From assembly GCF_035046485.1 (NCBI RefSeq), contig NC_085136.1, positions 325,032,175 through 325,096,174 of the forward strand: DNA of 64,000 nt. Direction: 5' to 3'. A program made the position numbers and the translations under genes. Origin of the DNA: Aedes albopictus. Taxonomy: Eukaryota > Arthropoda > Insecta > Diptera > Culicidae. Shown one piece after another: positions 1 to 11,102 of the stretch. Below the pieces are notes generated by a model that was not told where the DNA came from, did not search any database, and saw nothing but the letters and a program-made list of their open reading frames with translations. Each line of letters opens with the position of its first letter. The stretch's first letter is position 1.

Positions 1-416
1 ATTGGATAGGGCTTAATGGGGTGCTTTCCTTGGCGAAAAAGCGTATGAGAAATTGTCACGGTTTAATAATTTACCTGGTTACCACTGAAAAAGTAAACAT
101 AAGCATTAAGCAAGTCGCACAAATTTCGTAGGTAGTACAACCCTAGACCACAGTGAGGATTGCCTCCTTCCCGTCGGATACCATAACACAAAGATTGGAG
201 ACTTATCTCTGACTCTGGAATACTCAGGGAAATATGACATCGATGAAAAAAAAATAAAACATTGGGTTGTAAAAAAGTAGCGAATTTTATTACTTGTAGG
301 TCTACTCAAAAATGTTGCCCATAGAGTTTACTACATCGTGGATATAAATAAGAAAAATTGAATTATGTAGTTTATGTGTACCCTTCTAGAAAATCGGCCA
401 CTACGATTTTCCAGAA
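1..416. other. Unassigned AT-rich sequence
   Basis: No coding pattern, repeat unit or element terminus recognised. Confidence 0.5.
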
Positions 417-2700
417 ATTTCGTCAGGGTTTCTTTCTGGAAATTCTTTGGAAATACCTCTTGAAAATTTCCCCATGGTTTCCTTCCAGTATTCCGAAATT
501 CTGATCTATTTCTTCTGGGATTTTTCCTGTGGGTTTCTACCTGTGTTTATCCCGAGATCTCCGCAAGAGTTTTTTCTCAGGATACACCGCAGATGTTGTC
601 GCGGAATTCCTGTTAGAGTTTCTCTCGGGATGTGTCTTGAAGGAGTTATTCCTGGGATTTCTACTAAAGCTCCTCCAAGGTTTTTAAGAAGATTTTCACT
701 AATTTTCTGCAGAGAATCCATCTCCAATTTCCTCCAGATGATTCTCTTGTGATCAAGAAATTTCCGGTAGCTTCCGTCTAGAATTTCTACAGAAGTTTCA
801 GGTGGTTTCCCAAAGGCTCTCGCGAGATTTCTATTGAGAGTTTCTCCCGCGACCTTTCTCAGAAGGTTTCTTCCGGTGTTAATCCTGAGATACCTCTCAA
901 AGTTTTTCAGAATTTATCCTGGGCTTTCTCCTAAGATTTTTTGAAAAGTCTTCTGGAATTTGGGCAGGAGCTACTGCTGGAATTTTTCATGGAGTTCGTC
1001 CTGTGATTTTTTTTTTTTTTTGTTTTCGGATATTTTTCGAGGCTTTTCTTTGTAGGTGATTATCTAATTTCTTGCAGTGATCCATAAAAGATAATTTTCT
1101 TACAAATTTTCTCGGCATTTTTCCCAGAGCTCTTCCCGGAAACTACCAGAAATTATCCCGAGATTCAGGTCTGCTCTTTTTTGGAATTTGTTTAAAAATT
1201 GCTTCCGGAGGATTTCTTCAAAGAGTTTCTCTTGGTATGTCTTCTGGGATAACTTACGAGATTTCTTGTAAGAATTCCCAGGAGAAATATCTTCAGGAAT
1301 CCCGTTAAAATTTTGAAAAAAATCTCAATTTAGACTTATTGGAGAAATCTCGAGAGGAACTTCGCAAGAAATCCTGAGAGAAACTGGGAAATCTAGGAAA
1401 TAAAAGTTATGGGACAAATCCCAGGAGGAACTATTAAGGAAATTTAAAGAGGAACTCTGAAACCCTTTAAAAGGAATCCCGGAAGGAATTACGTACGAAA
1501 TCTACGAGAAATATCTGTAAGCTGTCTCTGGAAGAAATCCCTGGAAATTCTGCAAAAATCCCGAGAGAAACTGTTGGAAATCTATTCTGAAACCAGAAAA
1601 AGAAGAACTTTGGAATTTTTTTGAAAAGATCTCTGGGAGGAATCCAGCGAGAAACTAACACTTAGAAATGTGTGTTTCTTGTGACGAATTATTCCAGAAA
1701 TTCGTACAGGAATTCCATCTGAGATTCCTTCACAAATCCAAATCGGATATTTTTTTTCTGAGTTACCTCTAATGATTTACCAAAGATTTTTGCAGGAATT
1801 CCTCCGGAGATTCCTCTAGAATATCTTGCAAAGATTGTAGCAGGAATTCCTACCGTGAAAATGTTTCGTTTGGGTATTCCCTAGAAATCCCTCCAGTCAT
1901 TCAGAAAATACACTAGAAATTCGGAGAATCTAATCGCTCTAGAGATTATTCCAAATATTCCCTCTGAGATTCTTCTAGAGAATCCCGGTTCCATTCCTGG
2001 AAGAATCTTTGGAAATTATCTGCAGGAGGGCCCGGATGAAAAATCAATTTTTGATGGGAATAATCGAAAAAAAAAGAATGGGGGAGAATTTCTGGACATC
2101 TCTGGAGCAGAGATGTGAAATTTACAAGTTTATCTATATTTTCCCAAAAGAGTCATACAGATTTTTCAAAAAATGATCTGGTACATCTGCTCTGGAGGCA
2201 CTTTTGGAGTTATTTCTGTTGCAACCGTTAAAGGAGCTCTTGAGAAATGTTATTTCTAGGAAAATTTCTGGAGGAATCACTGCATGAATTGGCAAATGAA
2301 ACTCAGAAGCAATCACTGGAGGCGCTCTTGGAGTTATTTTATGGAAAAACTATTCAAGAGCCTTTACAAGAAATGTTTGGACCAATCTCTGAATGAATCT
2401 TCGGGGGGAATCTCTGGAGCAAATCTTGAAAGATTGTCTGGAGAATGTTTCTGGCTATTCTCTGAAAGAATTCCTGGGGAAATCACTGAAGTAATTGCCA
2501 AGAGATTTTTTGGAGGTATCTTTCGAGGAATCGCTTGAGAAGTCTCTGAAAGATTTTTTCATTGAAACTCTGGAAAAAATCCAGCAGGAATGTATGAATA
2601 ACTCTTGACGCAAAACACTAAATGACTTTCAGTTGATATTTCAGAGTTTTGTCTGGAGAAAGATATTTCTGGAAATATCTTTGGAAAAATTCTTAAAGCA
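417..2700. repeat. Degenerate ~12-bp repeat tract (GGAATTYCT family)
   Basis: Continuous series of degenerate units around GGAATTTCT, CTGGAGGAAT and their complements, spaced about 11-13 bp by eye. Short open frames across it have repetitive, low-information translations and are not genes. It includes a T-run at 1008-1021 and a local duplication near 2187-2340 (two copies of a segment ending TTGGAGTTATTT). Confidence 0.7.
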
Positions 2701-2702
2701 GA

Positions 2703-3122
2703 GGTGCGCTCAAGGGTGGGAACACTCACTTGCAAAGAGATACACTCACTTGCTATTTTCTCAGCTCAGAAGCGTGCAACCATGAAACGATGTATGGACG
2801 ACTTTTGCCTTGCGGTTTTATCTAAAAGTTTGCCAAATAGAGTAGGGGTCGTACATGCATACATAAGCCGAGAGGAAGCTGCGAAGGCAACTCTCCACGA
2901 GGTGAATGTAAATTACACTCACCTAGTGGAGAGTCGCTTTCACAGCTCTGTCACGACTTTTGCATGTGTGTGGGGCCCCTACTCTATTCGGCAAAGTTTT
3001 AGACAAACCACAAGGTAAAAGTCGTTCATACATCGTTTCTTGATTGCATGCTTCTGAGATGAGAAAATAGCAAGTGAGTGTAACTCTTTGCAAGTGAGTG
3101 TTCCCATCTCTGGGTGCGCTCA
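2703..3122. mobile_element. Palindromic MITE, copy 1, with 10-bp target duplication
   Basis: Element 2713-3112 (about 400 bp) has inverted ends GTGGGAACACTCACTTGCAA and its complement. Perfect direct repeats GGTGCGCTCA flank it at 2703-2712 and 3113-3122. Apparent open frames on both strands are the palindromic arms. A TSD near 8-10 bp fits hAT- or Mutator-type transposition; superfamily is not resolved. A sister copy is at 5388-5784. Confidence 0.8.
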
Positions 3123-3719
3123 GTGCATCGCAAAGCATTTCCAAGTTTGAAGTTTGATTTAGTTTTCCCAATACATAAATCAATCAATCTCACCACAACA
3201 GATAGCGATGGTATGTGAGAATTGTTTCTGAAATAATAAATTTTGGAAACATTGAAGATGCCTGGTCAGTTTTTTTGAAAATGTGAGAAAGCGATCTTCC
3301 AAAATAATTTCCTATCATTTTATTTGAAGTTTGCTTAAGATTTTTCTTGGAAGTGATGGATATATTCAAAATAAAATAGTCAACAATAATAAATAGAAAT
3401 TTCTAAAAAAAAAACAATGTCTCCAGAAAGCTTGGAACAATACTAAAAATCATACCAGTAACCTGCCAGAAAATAAACACAGGATCTCGTCGAGGTTTTC
3501 GCCAGGACTCCGCTAAGAATTCACCATTAACAAGGCTCGAATTTCATTGGAACAAGTCAATGTCAAAATCCCATCAGCGTACGAAAAATATAAAAAACTC
3601 GCGTCCAAAAACACATAACCATTTCAACAAACTGCGAATTCCATCATTTAAAATTGTGGAACAAGTGCACCGCGCAGAGATTTATTCCCAAAAAGTGCAG
3701 GCAAGACAAAATTGCTTCG
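3123..3719. other. Unassigned AT-rich sequence
   Basis: No gene or element termini recognised; the right part grades into the following degenerate repeat. A short open frame at 3560-3826 has no recognisable family and runs into the repeat. Confidence 0.45.
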
Positions 3720-4900
3720 TGGAATCAATAGAGGAATTCCTGGAATCCGCGAAAAAAAAAAAATCTTATAGAAAGCTCAGGAATTCTTGGTTGTATCTCT
3801 GGGAAAATTCAAGGAATAGTTACTAAAGCTTTTCTCAGAGGAAACACTAGCAGTATTCATTAAAGAGCTTCTAGAGAAAATGTGGTGAAATTCTTGAACG
3901 AATCTAGGCATGAGTTTTTGGAGGATTTTCTGAAATTATATCTTTAGCAACTTATGGAGAAATTTGGTTATTCTTAAGAGAAACTCTCGAAGAACTTCAT
4001 GGTGAAACTTTTGGAGATTCCTGGAGAAGCCTCTAGCAGAATTATTAGAAGGAAAGATTCAGGCAGAAACACGGAATAAGTTTTTATAGAAAAATTCTTG
4101 GAGAAACACTGGAAAACATCTTTAGAGAAAATTGTGGAGAAATTCCTGGTTGAAATTTGGAGGAACTCCTGGATGACTTGATGGTGGAATCTTCAGAGTA
4201 GATTCTAGAAGTATCTCTGGTGAAATTCCTTTCAGAGGAATTTCAAGAACAGAATATTTCTAAAAAAAATTACTGAAATCTTGGAAGAAATTCTTGGAGA
4301 AACCTCTGTATATTTTTTAAGGAATATTTGAATTAGCTCCAGAAAGAATTGCTTTAGGAATTCCTGGTGGAACTTCTACATGAAAACTGAGATGGAACTG
4401 GAACAATCTTTAACGGATTCACGACGAGGGCCTGCAATTGAATCGCATTTCAGACAAAATCACTAAAAATGGGTTCCCAGATGAACTATCCCCGATTTTA
4501 AAATCTCGTTAATACAGACAAAAGTGTACAATCTTTAGTGTAATTCTTAGATGAAATTCATTTCGAATTGTTTTTGGAATTTCGCAAGGATTTTTCTCGA
4601 GGAATCACTGGAGAAAATGTTAGCAGAATCTTTGAAATGTGTAACTCCTATAGGAATCGCTATAAGGAATTTCTTTTAGAGCCTTTGCGAAAATAGCGAA
4701 AAAATCTAAGAAATCTTTGGAACATACTTGGCACGAATTTGTAAACAAATCCCTCGTAAATTAACTGCAAAAAGCTTCGAAGGAATTTCTGGAGATATCC
4801 TTGAGAGATGTCTTAGAGTTAACTTTGGTGAGGGATTGCTGGAAAAGTCTTTAGAAAATATGCTGAAAGAGGCAGTCTCAATAGATTTTCTAGACGATCA
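3720..4900. repeat. Degenerate ~12-bp repeat tract (GGAATTYCT family)
   Basis: Same degenerate TTCTTGGAGAAA / GGAATTCCTGG texture as 417-2700, with a less repetitive break around 4440-4560. Confidence 0.65.
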
Positions 4901-4945
4901 CGCATAGGGTCATCGTCTAGTTGTCAGGGACGCAATCATGTTTCC

Positions 4946-5026
4946 AGAAACAATCAATTATTATTATTAATATTTATTAAAGGCACTTTACCACTTATGT
5001 GGCATTCGTGTCTGAGAAACAATCAA
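4946..5026 (-). mobile_element. 57-bp LINE 3'-end micro-insertion with 12-bp TSD
   Basis: The insert 4958-5014 begins with (TTA)n and TTTATTAAAGG, the complement of a TAA-type retrotransposon tail, and is flanked by perfect AGAAACAATCAA at 4946-4957 and 5015-5026. This is the signature of target-primed reverse transcription that stopped after about 57 bases. Confidence 0.75.
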
Positions 5027-5227
5027 AGATTGTAATAAACATCTGAGAGTTTGGATTTTTCAACATGTTCAAAGGCTGAACTGCCTTAATCAGTATCTAC
5101 CACGATACTTACTACTACTTAGAGGGCAGAGTCGAAAGATCTCAATCTTGTGATCAGGTCAAGTTTCGGTTTATGCTGCCATGAGGCATGACCCTCTGGG
5201 CCTGTCTATGCTACAATGTCCTGCTGG

Positions 5228-6460
5228 GGAATGGGTGACAAAACGTCGAAAAATAAAACGCCAAAAGGACAAAACGTCGAAGGACAAAAGGTCGAATGGA
5301 CAAAACGTGGAAGAGTGTGTAAGTGTTTGCAGTTCAGTGTGGAGTGTTTTTAAGATTTTGTGTCAATTTACATTGTGAGGACAGCAGGGATGGGAACACT
5401 CACTTGCAACGAGTTACATTCACATGCTATTTTCTCAGCTCAAAAGCGTGTAATCAAGAAGCGATGTATGGGCGACTTTTGCCTTGTGATTTCGTCTAAA
5501 ACTTTGCCGAATAGGGTAGGGGTCGCACACGAATCCCAAGGTCGTGACAGAGCTGTGAACGCGACTCTCCAAGAGGTGAGTGTAGTTTACATTCACCTCG
5601 TGGTGAGTTGCCTTCGCAGCTCCCTCATGAGTTCGGTATGCGTGTGCGACCCCTACTCTATTCGGCAAAGTTTTAGACGACATCACAAGGTAAAAGTCGT
5701 TCATACATCGTATCTTGAGTGCACCCTTCTAAGTAGAGAAAACTGAAAGTGAGTGTAACTCTTTCCAAGTGAGTGTTCCCATCCTTGGAGAGGTTGTGTT
5801 CGTTTGTCTTGTGCAGCTTCAGTTGTCTCTGTCAGTAAGTTGTCAGGCAAAGTAAGTTGGTCTACCATACTGCGTCACCATACATAAAGTTCCACAACCC
5901 ACCATCAGAGGGAAAGCATGATTCTGTTGGTAGCCTGAGAGGGGTGTCGATAAGGTAGAACCATCAAGATGGGAGGATGATACACTGATTAACGGGGACA
6001 CGCGAACATTGTCTCGTTATTCCGGGTCACAGCGCGAGCGCTGAAGGCCAGTGACTCATCTTGCACTCAATGATGCTTCAGACAACTAAAGGCTGCCATC
6101 GTAGCCGCCCTGAAGGAAGTTGTGACGTAATGGTGAGAGTTTTTGAAAGATCCAGGGGCAGAAGGGGCCCCGAAGAAGTAAGGAAAGAAAAAGATAGGTT
6201 AGAGTAGAGATTAAGAATGTGGGAAAGCGTCGGGAAAAGAAGAGGTCAGAAAGAGCTAAAATACCCTGCCCGCGAAGAACATGCCGACCCTGAGGTGTTG
6301 TTTCAGGGAGCTTTAAGAAGACCCCCCTCTGAGCTAGTCGGCCGATACATGAGAAAGAATGGGCTTACTTTAAAAGAATAACTCACTATTTGCTTGGATT
6401 ACTCCGTTTCGATGTTTTGTCCCTTTCGACGTTTTCTCTTTCGACGTTTTGTTCCTGTAC
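5228..6460. mobile_element. Composite region bounded by inverted ACGTCGAAA motifs
   Basis: Left edge (5237-5310) repeats GGACAAAACGTCGAA several times; right edge (6405-6453) carries the complement TTTCGACGTTTTGTCC. Repeated subterminal motifs in inverse order suggest a non-autonomous DNA element of about 1.2 kb, into which MITE copy 2 (5388-5784) has inserted. The interior 5800-6400 is not recognised. Confidence 0.45.
5388..5784. mobile_element. Palindromic MITE, copy 2
   Basis: Inverted ends GGATGGGAACACTCACTTG and complement at 5766-5784, about 397 bp, same family and internal organisation as 2713-3112. No clear target duplication found. Overlapping open frames on the two strands reflect the palindrome. 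Confidence 0.7.
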
Positions 6461-6779
6461 CGGTTGCCTCACATATGTTATACAGAAAGCAACTGTTGAT
6501 GAAGACCTGCAGCCGTTGAGTGTTCTCCACTGATGAACATCAGGTGTTGTTGGCGTACAGTAGCACGGAATTCACGTTTGAGTTGAAAGTTCTTGGTGCG
6601 TTGACTAATGTGACAGTTTTCCATACATTTCTTAAACTCATAAAAACGCTTTCTTGATCTGTCGATCTTATTGGATATTGGAAACTTTCATCATTCTCCA
6701 CTGCTTACCCAGCTTTCGAAATTCACCGATTTAGTATTTTATTGACTTTGATGGTAAGACCTACCGCCGAGAAACGATC
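6461..6779. other. Unassigned sequence
   Basis: No features recognised. Confidence 0.4.
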
Positions 6780-7265
6780 GGCGAGATCATGGTGCATACT
6801 TTGCAAACTTGAGCGCCGTTGAGCTATTGCAGAGTTGCGTCTAAGGCGACGTAAGGTAGAGTAGAGAAGACGATTGTCGCCTATATTTGCGGCTCTCTCG
6901 TTTTCTTAGGCAAGGGAGTCCGCCAACGCTCTTTTGTCTCGTCTAAATGATCGCTTACTTCCTTCTCGAGAGCCGAATAGCGCTGCCGTTCTACGTCTTT
7001 GGCTTCTCGTGTTTTCGCTCGCTCTATCGCGACTTTGGCCTCTTTCGCCAGGTGTTTTTTGTAATCCACTGCTATCTCTGAGTGCATAGCTCAGCCAGAT
7101 TATTCTCGTCGGTGGCGATGAAGGCTTACTCGATGATGCTCCATTGATCTTCTTAACTGACAACTTTCAGAATAACCGCAGCACGGATCTCCAGCACCTC
7201 GACAAAGGACCTTTTTAGCAGTCGGCGTATGTTGCGCCAGCGTCCAATTTTCTTCTCCTGTCGAT
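6780..7265 (-). pseudogene. Coding-like relic, unidentified (possibly retrotransposon)
   Basis: This GC-richer segment differs from its surroundings. On the minus strand 6881-7087 reads 68 residues rich in K, E, R and A with coiled-coil character (AKEAKVAIERAKTREAKD). Further along the same strand, in another frame, a stretch near 6750-6790 resembles the DLxxRFSAVGLTIKV pattern seen near the catalytic core of non-LTR reverse transcriptases. Frames are broken, so it is at best a relic. Identity is uncertain; a degenerated LINE is my preferred guess. Confidence 0.3.
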
Positions 7266-7377
7266 GGATCCGTGTAAAACGCAGCCGTATCTCAGTGAGA
7301 TGATGATTGAACGCAATGGCGTTGCTAGATTTATTCTGTTAGAAAGCTCTATCTTCATTTTTGGCAGAGGCGGATGT

Positions 7378-7510
7378 GGTCAATTTGATTTTCAGGGTTG
7401 TTACAACAGCGCGGATTTCGCGAATTCCACGGATTTCGCGATTTTCGCGGATTTGGCGCGGATTTACCTATGGAATTTGTCCCTCGCGCGGATTTGGCGC
7501 GGAAATGATT
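7378..7510. repeat. GCGGATTTGGCGC-rich repeat, copy 1
   Basis: Imperfect reiteration of GCGGATTTGGCGCGGA and shorter forms (GGATTTCGCG). It is CpG-rich in an AT-rich setting. A related cluster lies at 9118-9205. Confidence 0.6.
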
Positions 7511-8189
7511 TCTGTAGTGTGTACAAGGAAATATTTGAATGATTATCGACACTTGAATTCAAAATTATGAAATGTTTAACCCTCCTAAAATGTTAGAATT
7601 TTCGCACCACGATAGTGTAGTGTACGTTCAGCGTGCCTGACTGAGTCATATAGACCCCAACATCCTTCTAGTGAAGAATTCGGAGCAAGCTTTCGTTTTG
7701 GTTTGCGACAATTCGGTTACGAATTTCATCAGCTCATCAAAATATTTCTCTGAAGAAATTGTGCAACGATTCCTCCAATATTTCCATCGCGGGTATGAAG
7801 TGCATCTTTATTCAACTTTCGAGTTCTCTCAAATTCAAGTTTTCCAAAAAAACTTCAATTTTGTTTCTAGAAATTCCTTCGAATTTCGACTGTTAATGGT
7901 GATTATGTTGGGGGGTATGGCGCTCAGTCTTTGGAGGAATAACTCAAAAATAGATTCTTACGCATTCATCCGACGTTTTGGTCGCTATATTGCGCCTTCT
8001 TCTGCGAATTAACTATGCTCCGTTTTATCGTAACCGTAAGTATGAGTCCACATTCGACCCAGACGTAACGTATCGTTCGCCGCCGGCGGCGGTGTTCCTT
8101 TAAAAGTAATATCCGAAAGATATCCGTTCATCAGAAGCCGAAAGGGAATCTGCCCGAATTACTGGTACAATTTTGAAAGGCACCTGCTA
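7511..8189. other. Unassigned AT-rich sequence
   Basis: An open frame of 113 codons at 7671-8012 (+) has no recognisable domain and F/S-rich composition typical of chance frames here. No other features. Confidence 0.4.
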
Positions 8190-9000
8190 TATATTTCGAA
8201 AAGAGATTTCTAGATAAATCCCTAGATTATTTCGGGAAAAAATCTTTTGAGGGGAATCCTAGAGGAAACTTTTAACCCTTATGTGGCCGGCAGGGTACCC
8301 GGGTACCCAGCACCCATTTAAAATACACGGTGTAGAAAAAAGCTAAATTTTGCCGGCCACATAACGGTTAAAAAAGGTATATAAATCATTGCATGAATTG
8401 CTAGTGAAAATTTTGGTGAAAAACTGAGGGATCTCTGCAGGCATTCCTGATATATTACTGCAGGAATTCTTGGAGAAACCCATAAAAATTAAGCAAAACC
8501 CTGTAGGAATTTCAAAGAACTCCAAGTAAATCTTGAAAATTGTCAATATTGTTATTCTAGGATTTTTCCAGTGATTACTAATTTTAAGGGTTTCGCCAAG
8601 TATTCTCCTTGGAAAATTCCTCACTGAAGAATCATTGAATAACTACTAAGGCATTACTCAAAAAATGTTCGAAGTGATCTTTTGAGAATTCTTCATGAGT
8701 ATCCTTCTTAAATTCGTACTAGTTTCAAAAAATCTTCTAAAAAGTTTGATTCGGGTTACTATCTTCTTCAGCATTACTTAAAGAAAGCCAAAAAAAATTC
8801 ATTCTCTTTGTTTAATTTTTGTATAGTTTCTTTTAAATTTTCCCAGCTTTTTTTTTTATAGTTTTCCCACGAATACACTACCTGATTCTTGGCATGTTTC
8901 ACCTGAGATTTTTGCTAGCGAATTCTTTTCAAAAATCGCCCAATGGATCTTTGAGGAATGTTTTTGAAAAAAAAAAATAACGAGAGTTTTGCCGAAATGT
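8190..9000. repeat. Degenerate ~12-bp repeat tract (GGAATTYCT family)
   Basis: Same texture as 417-2700; it contains the TTAA element at 8276-8367. Apparent frames on either strand are not coding. Confidence 0.6.
8272..8371. mobile_element. 92-bp TTAA-flanked micro-MITE (piggyBac-like)
   Basis: TTAA at 8272-8275 and 8368-8371 flank an element with 17-bp inverted ends CCCTTATGTGGCCGGCA and a complement with one mismatch. The centre has a 16-bp perfect palindrome GGGTACCCGGGTACCC. TTAA duplication with CC-starting termini is the piggyBac hallmark; the assignment is inference. Confidence 0.65.
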
Positions 9001-9117
9001 CTTCAAACTCACTTTCAGAAAGCATGAGTTGCGTTGATTTACGAATCAAAAGTTTATTCTTCATTCAATACTCAACTAGTAATGGATTTCTTCAATATCG
9101 AAAAAAAATACCTTCAC

Positions 9118-9205
9118 GCTCTCGCGGATTTGGCGCGAATTTATTTCCAGTGTCGCGCGGATTCAAGTTTTGCTCGTGCGGATTTGGCGCGGATTTTTTC
9201 CACCC
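9118..9205. repeat. GCGGATTTGGCGC-rich repeat, copy 2
   Basis: GCGGATTTGGCGCGAATT and GCGGATTTGGCGCGGATT with spacer, related to 7378-7510. Confidence 0.6.
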
Positions 9206-9780
9206 TTCTCGTAACAAACCTGGATTTTCTAGCTTTAAGGCCTGTCTGGCTGATGTTTACAATATCTGGCAAAAATAGTGATTGTGATCATTAAGATTGC
9301 CACTTGCAAATATACTACGCATACGGATTGTAACAGGGCAATGCTTCATCCATGTCGATCAATTCAACACTATTTCCGAGTAAACAACCCATCAGAGCGG
9401 GATAATTATCACCTTGAACATATTTACGTCTGAGATATTTACCATTCCCAATTGGACCCGATTCTGCGAGTCAGAGTAATCAATTCCCGTTTGAACCGCG
9501 CGAGCGGTCGGTGATTGCACTTCTCCGAACCGAAAATCAAGCAGCTGTACCGTACCCACTGACCGAGAGACATTGTGTGCGATGCGATGCGGTGAATCCT
9601 CCTCCGTGGCCTCTGGACGATAACCTTGCCGGTCGCGTTTGTTTGTTTGGATTCCCCTCGAGATTGCTTATCACTGCCGCGCGGCGGCGCGGTGGCCGAC
9701 TGAAAATATGACTGATGGTTTGTTTTGACATGATGACGATGCTGATGATGATGCTTCCCCTTCCATCCACCCCGCCACAG
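9206..9780 (+). other. Upstream intron flank of exon A
   Basis: GC-richer, non-repetitive sequence from about 9430 up to the acceptor at 9778-9780. Open frames on both strands cross it, but none has recognisable homology. The final 40 bp are the pyrimidine tract of exon A. No first exon was found here. Confidence 0.4.
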
Positions 9781-10068
9781 TGCCTCACCCATGCCGAGTG
9801 TTGCTCCGGAAGCTGCCTGAGCTTCTCGTACAAATGCGTTCCGACTCAACCGGGAACGTCGTCTGGCGTTCAGCAACAACAACCACAGCGTCCGCAGCGA
9901 CCGCAATCACCTCCGCCGACCCAGGCCAGCGGTGCCACCAACTCGATTGAATCATCGACCGTTGATTTGGGCAACCGCGTTGGGGAGAATGAGCAGCCGG
10001 GTACGTCGACGACAGCGACCCAAACTACCGCCAGACCACCGGCCAAGTGTGCCGCTGTGGGAGAATAC
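9781..10068 (+). CDS. Knottin-like gene, internal exon A (96 codons)
   Basis: Internal coding exon of a secreted-type cystine-knot protein; no gene name recognised. A pyrimidine-rich stretch ending in CAG precedes it and a consensus GTAAGT donor follows, both phase 0. Cysteines fall at exon residues 1, 7, 8, 12 and 19 (C-x5-CC-x3-C-x6-C), then comes a 70-residue linker rich in Q, P, S and T, and a last cysteine at residue 90 with six residues left before the donor. Spliced to any of the following exons, that last cysteine becomes the first of a six-cysteine knot. This spacing is that of inhibitor-cystine-knot folds such as omega-conotoxin-like and assassin-bug-type peptides. Role is not shown by sequence: an ion-channel ligand, protease inhibitor or matrix protein are all possible. 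Open reading upstream of residue 1 is intron read-through. Confidence 0.85.
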
Positions 10069-10782
10069 GTAAGTCCGAAAGGAGTTTTGTTCTGGATTAC
10101 ATGCATGCGTTGCTACTCACTGTCTAGCTTGTTGTTAATTTTTGAATTAAATTCTAGCATAATTCTCTGGTTCAATGTTGTATATAGTATCTATATTTGT
10201 TGCTTGCTTCTGTGTTGTGCTTTAATTAAGAAACTCGTTATCAGTGCATGTTTAGTGTATAAAAAATAATGTACATATTATTAATTGGTAATCGTCTACA
10301 ATGCAGTCTGTTGTAGCCGGAGGAAATTGTGTAGTCAGGGGATTGTATAAGTTCAGAGGTGACAGCGTGTTTTGAGTCCTAATTCGTTCGAGATTATTTC
10401 AGGTTAGGCAATCTTTCGATTTCACGCAAAATATTCCGAAGAGCTAATATGCTTGATATTAATAATTAATAATTCTTGTAAATTATTGGAAAACGGTTGA
10501 TTTTGAAATCTATAAAAGTCAAAATATTTCAGTTATTCAGTCTCAAAGCTAATTCTCTTAAAGCAATCTTGTTTCACTTAGATAATCAAATCTTTTCAAG
10601 TGTCATCTAATGTTGAAAATAATCCCCGAAACAGATGCTCGACATATTGAATTTATAAGATGGATTATAAATTTGACCAAATAACCTTTTTCATCCATCT
10701 ACAGGGGATGGAAAAATGATAGTCTAAATTTTCACTATAATGTTACCCTCCTCCACTATTGCATACCGTTGTATGAAAAGCC

Positions 10783-11102
10783 TTATGCTTGGTTTAGACA
10801 GTTCAATTCGAACAAGTATCTGGCTTGCAAACTTCTCAAAGATGTCCAATCCAATGGAATGATATGTTTAGACTTTGCAAATGATATGAGTATCCACCAC
10901 TTGCATGTTCTTAAATGAATCTCAGTTGAAGCAAGTGTTTATATAGTTCAACTCGTGCGGCGCGGAAGCAAACTGAATTGAATTCATCTCAAATGAATCG
11001 CGGGTTTAGACAGGGCAAGAGAGATGATTTCGTTTGACTTGAATGAAAAAGTTCACCAAGTTCAACTTCCGTTCAAGTCAAGTCCATGTAAACCAGGCAT
11101 TA
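10783..11102. mobile_element. TTA-flanked MITE (PIF/Harbinger-like) in intron 1
   Basis: TTA duplications at 10783-10785 and 11100-11102 flank a 314-bp element with ends TGCTTGGTTTA and TAAACCAGGCA. Subterminal GTTCAA/TTGAAC motifs recur inside. A 3-bp TTA/TWA target is typical of PIF/Harbinger. Confidence 0.65.

Noticed and set aside
447..2538. Several 60-100 codon frames
   Set aside because: They lie in the degenerate 12-bp repeat, with low-information translations on both strands.
2704..3183. Overlapping 104- and 86-codon frames resembling each other
   Set aside because: Explained by the palindromic MITE arms; the same peptides recur at 5360-5746.
5181..5378. K/R-rich 65-codon frame
   Set aside because: Generated by the repeated ACGTCGAAA terminal motif.
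9715..9780. Methionine-rich hydrophobic start before exon A as a signal peptide
   Set aside because: It overlaps the pyrimidine tract and CAG acceptor shared in position by all five exons; the other exons have unrelated upstream sequence, so this is intron read-through.
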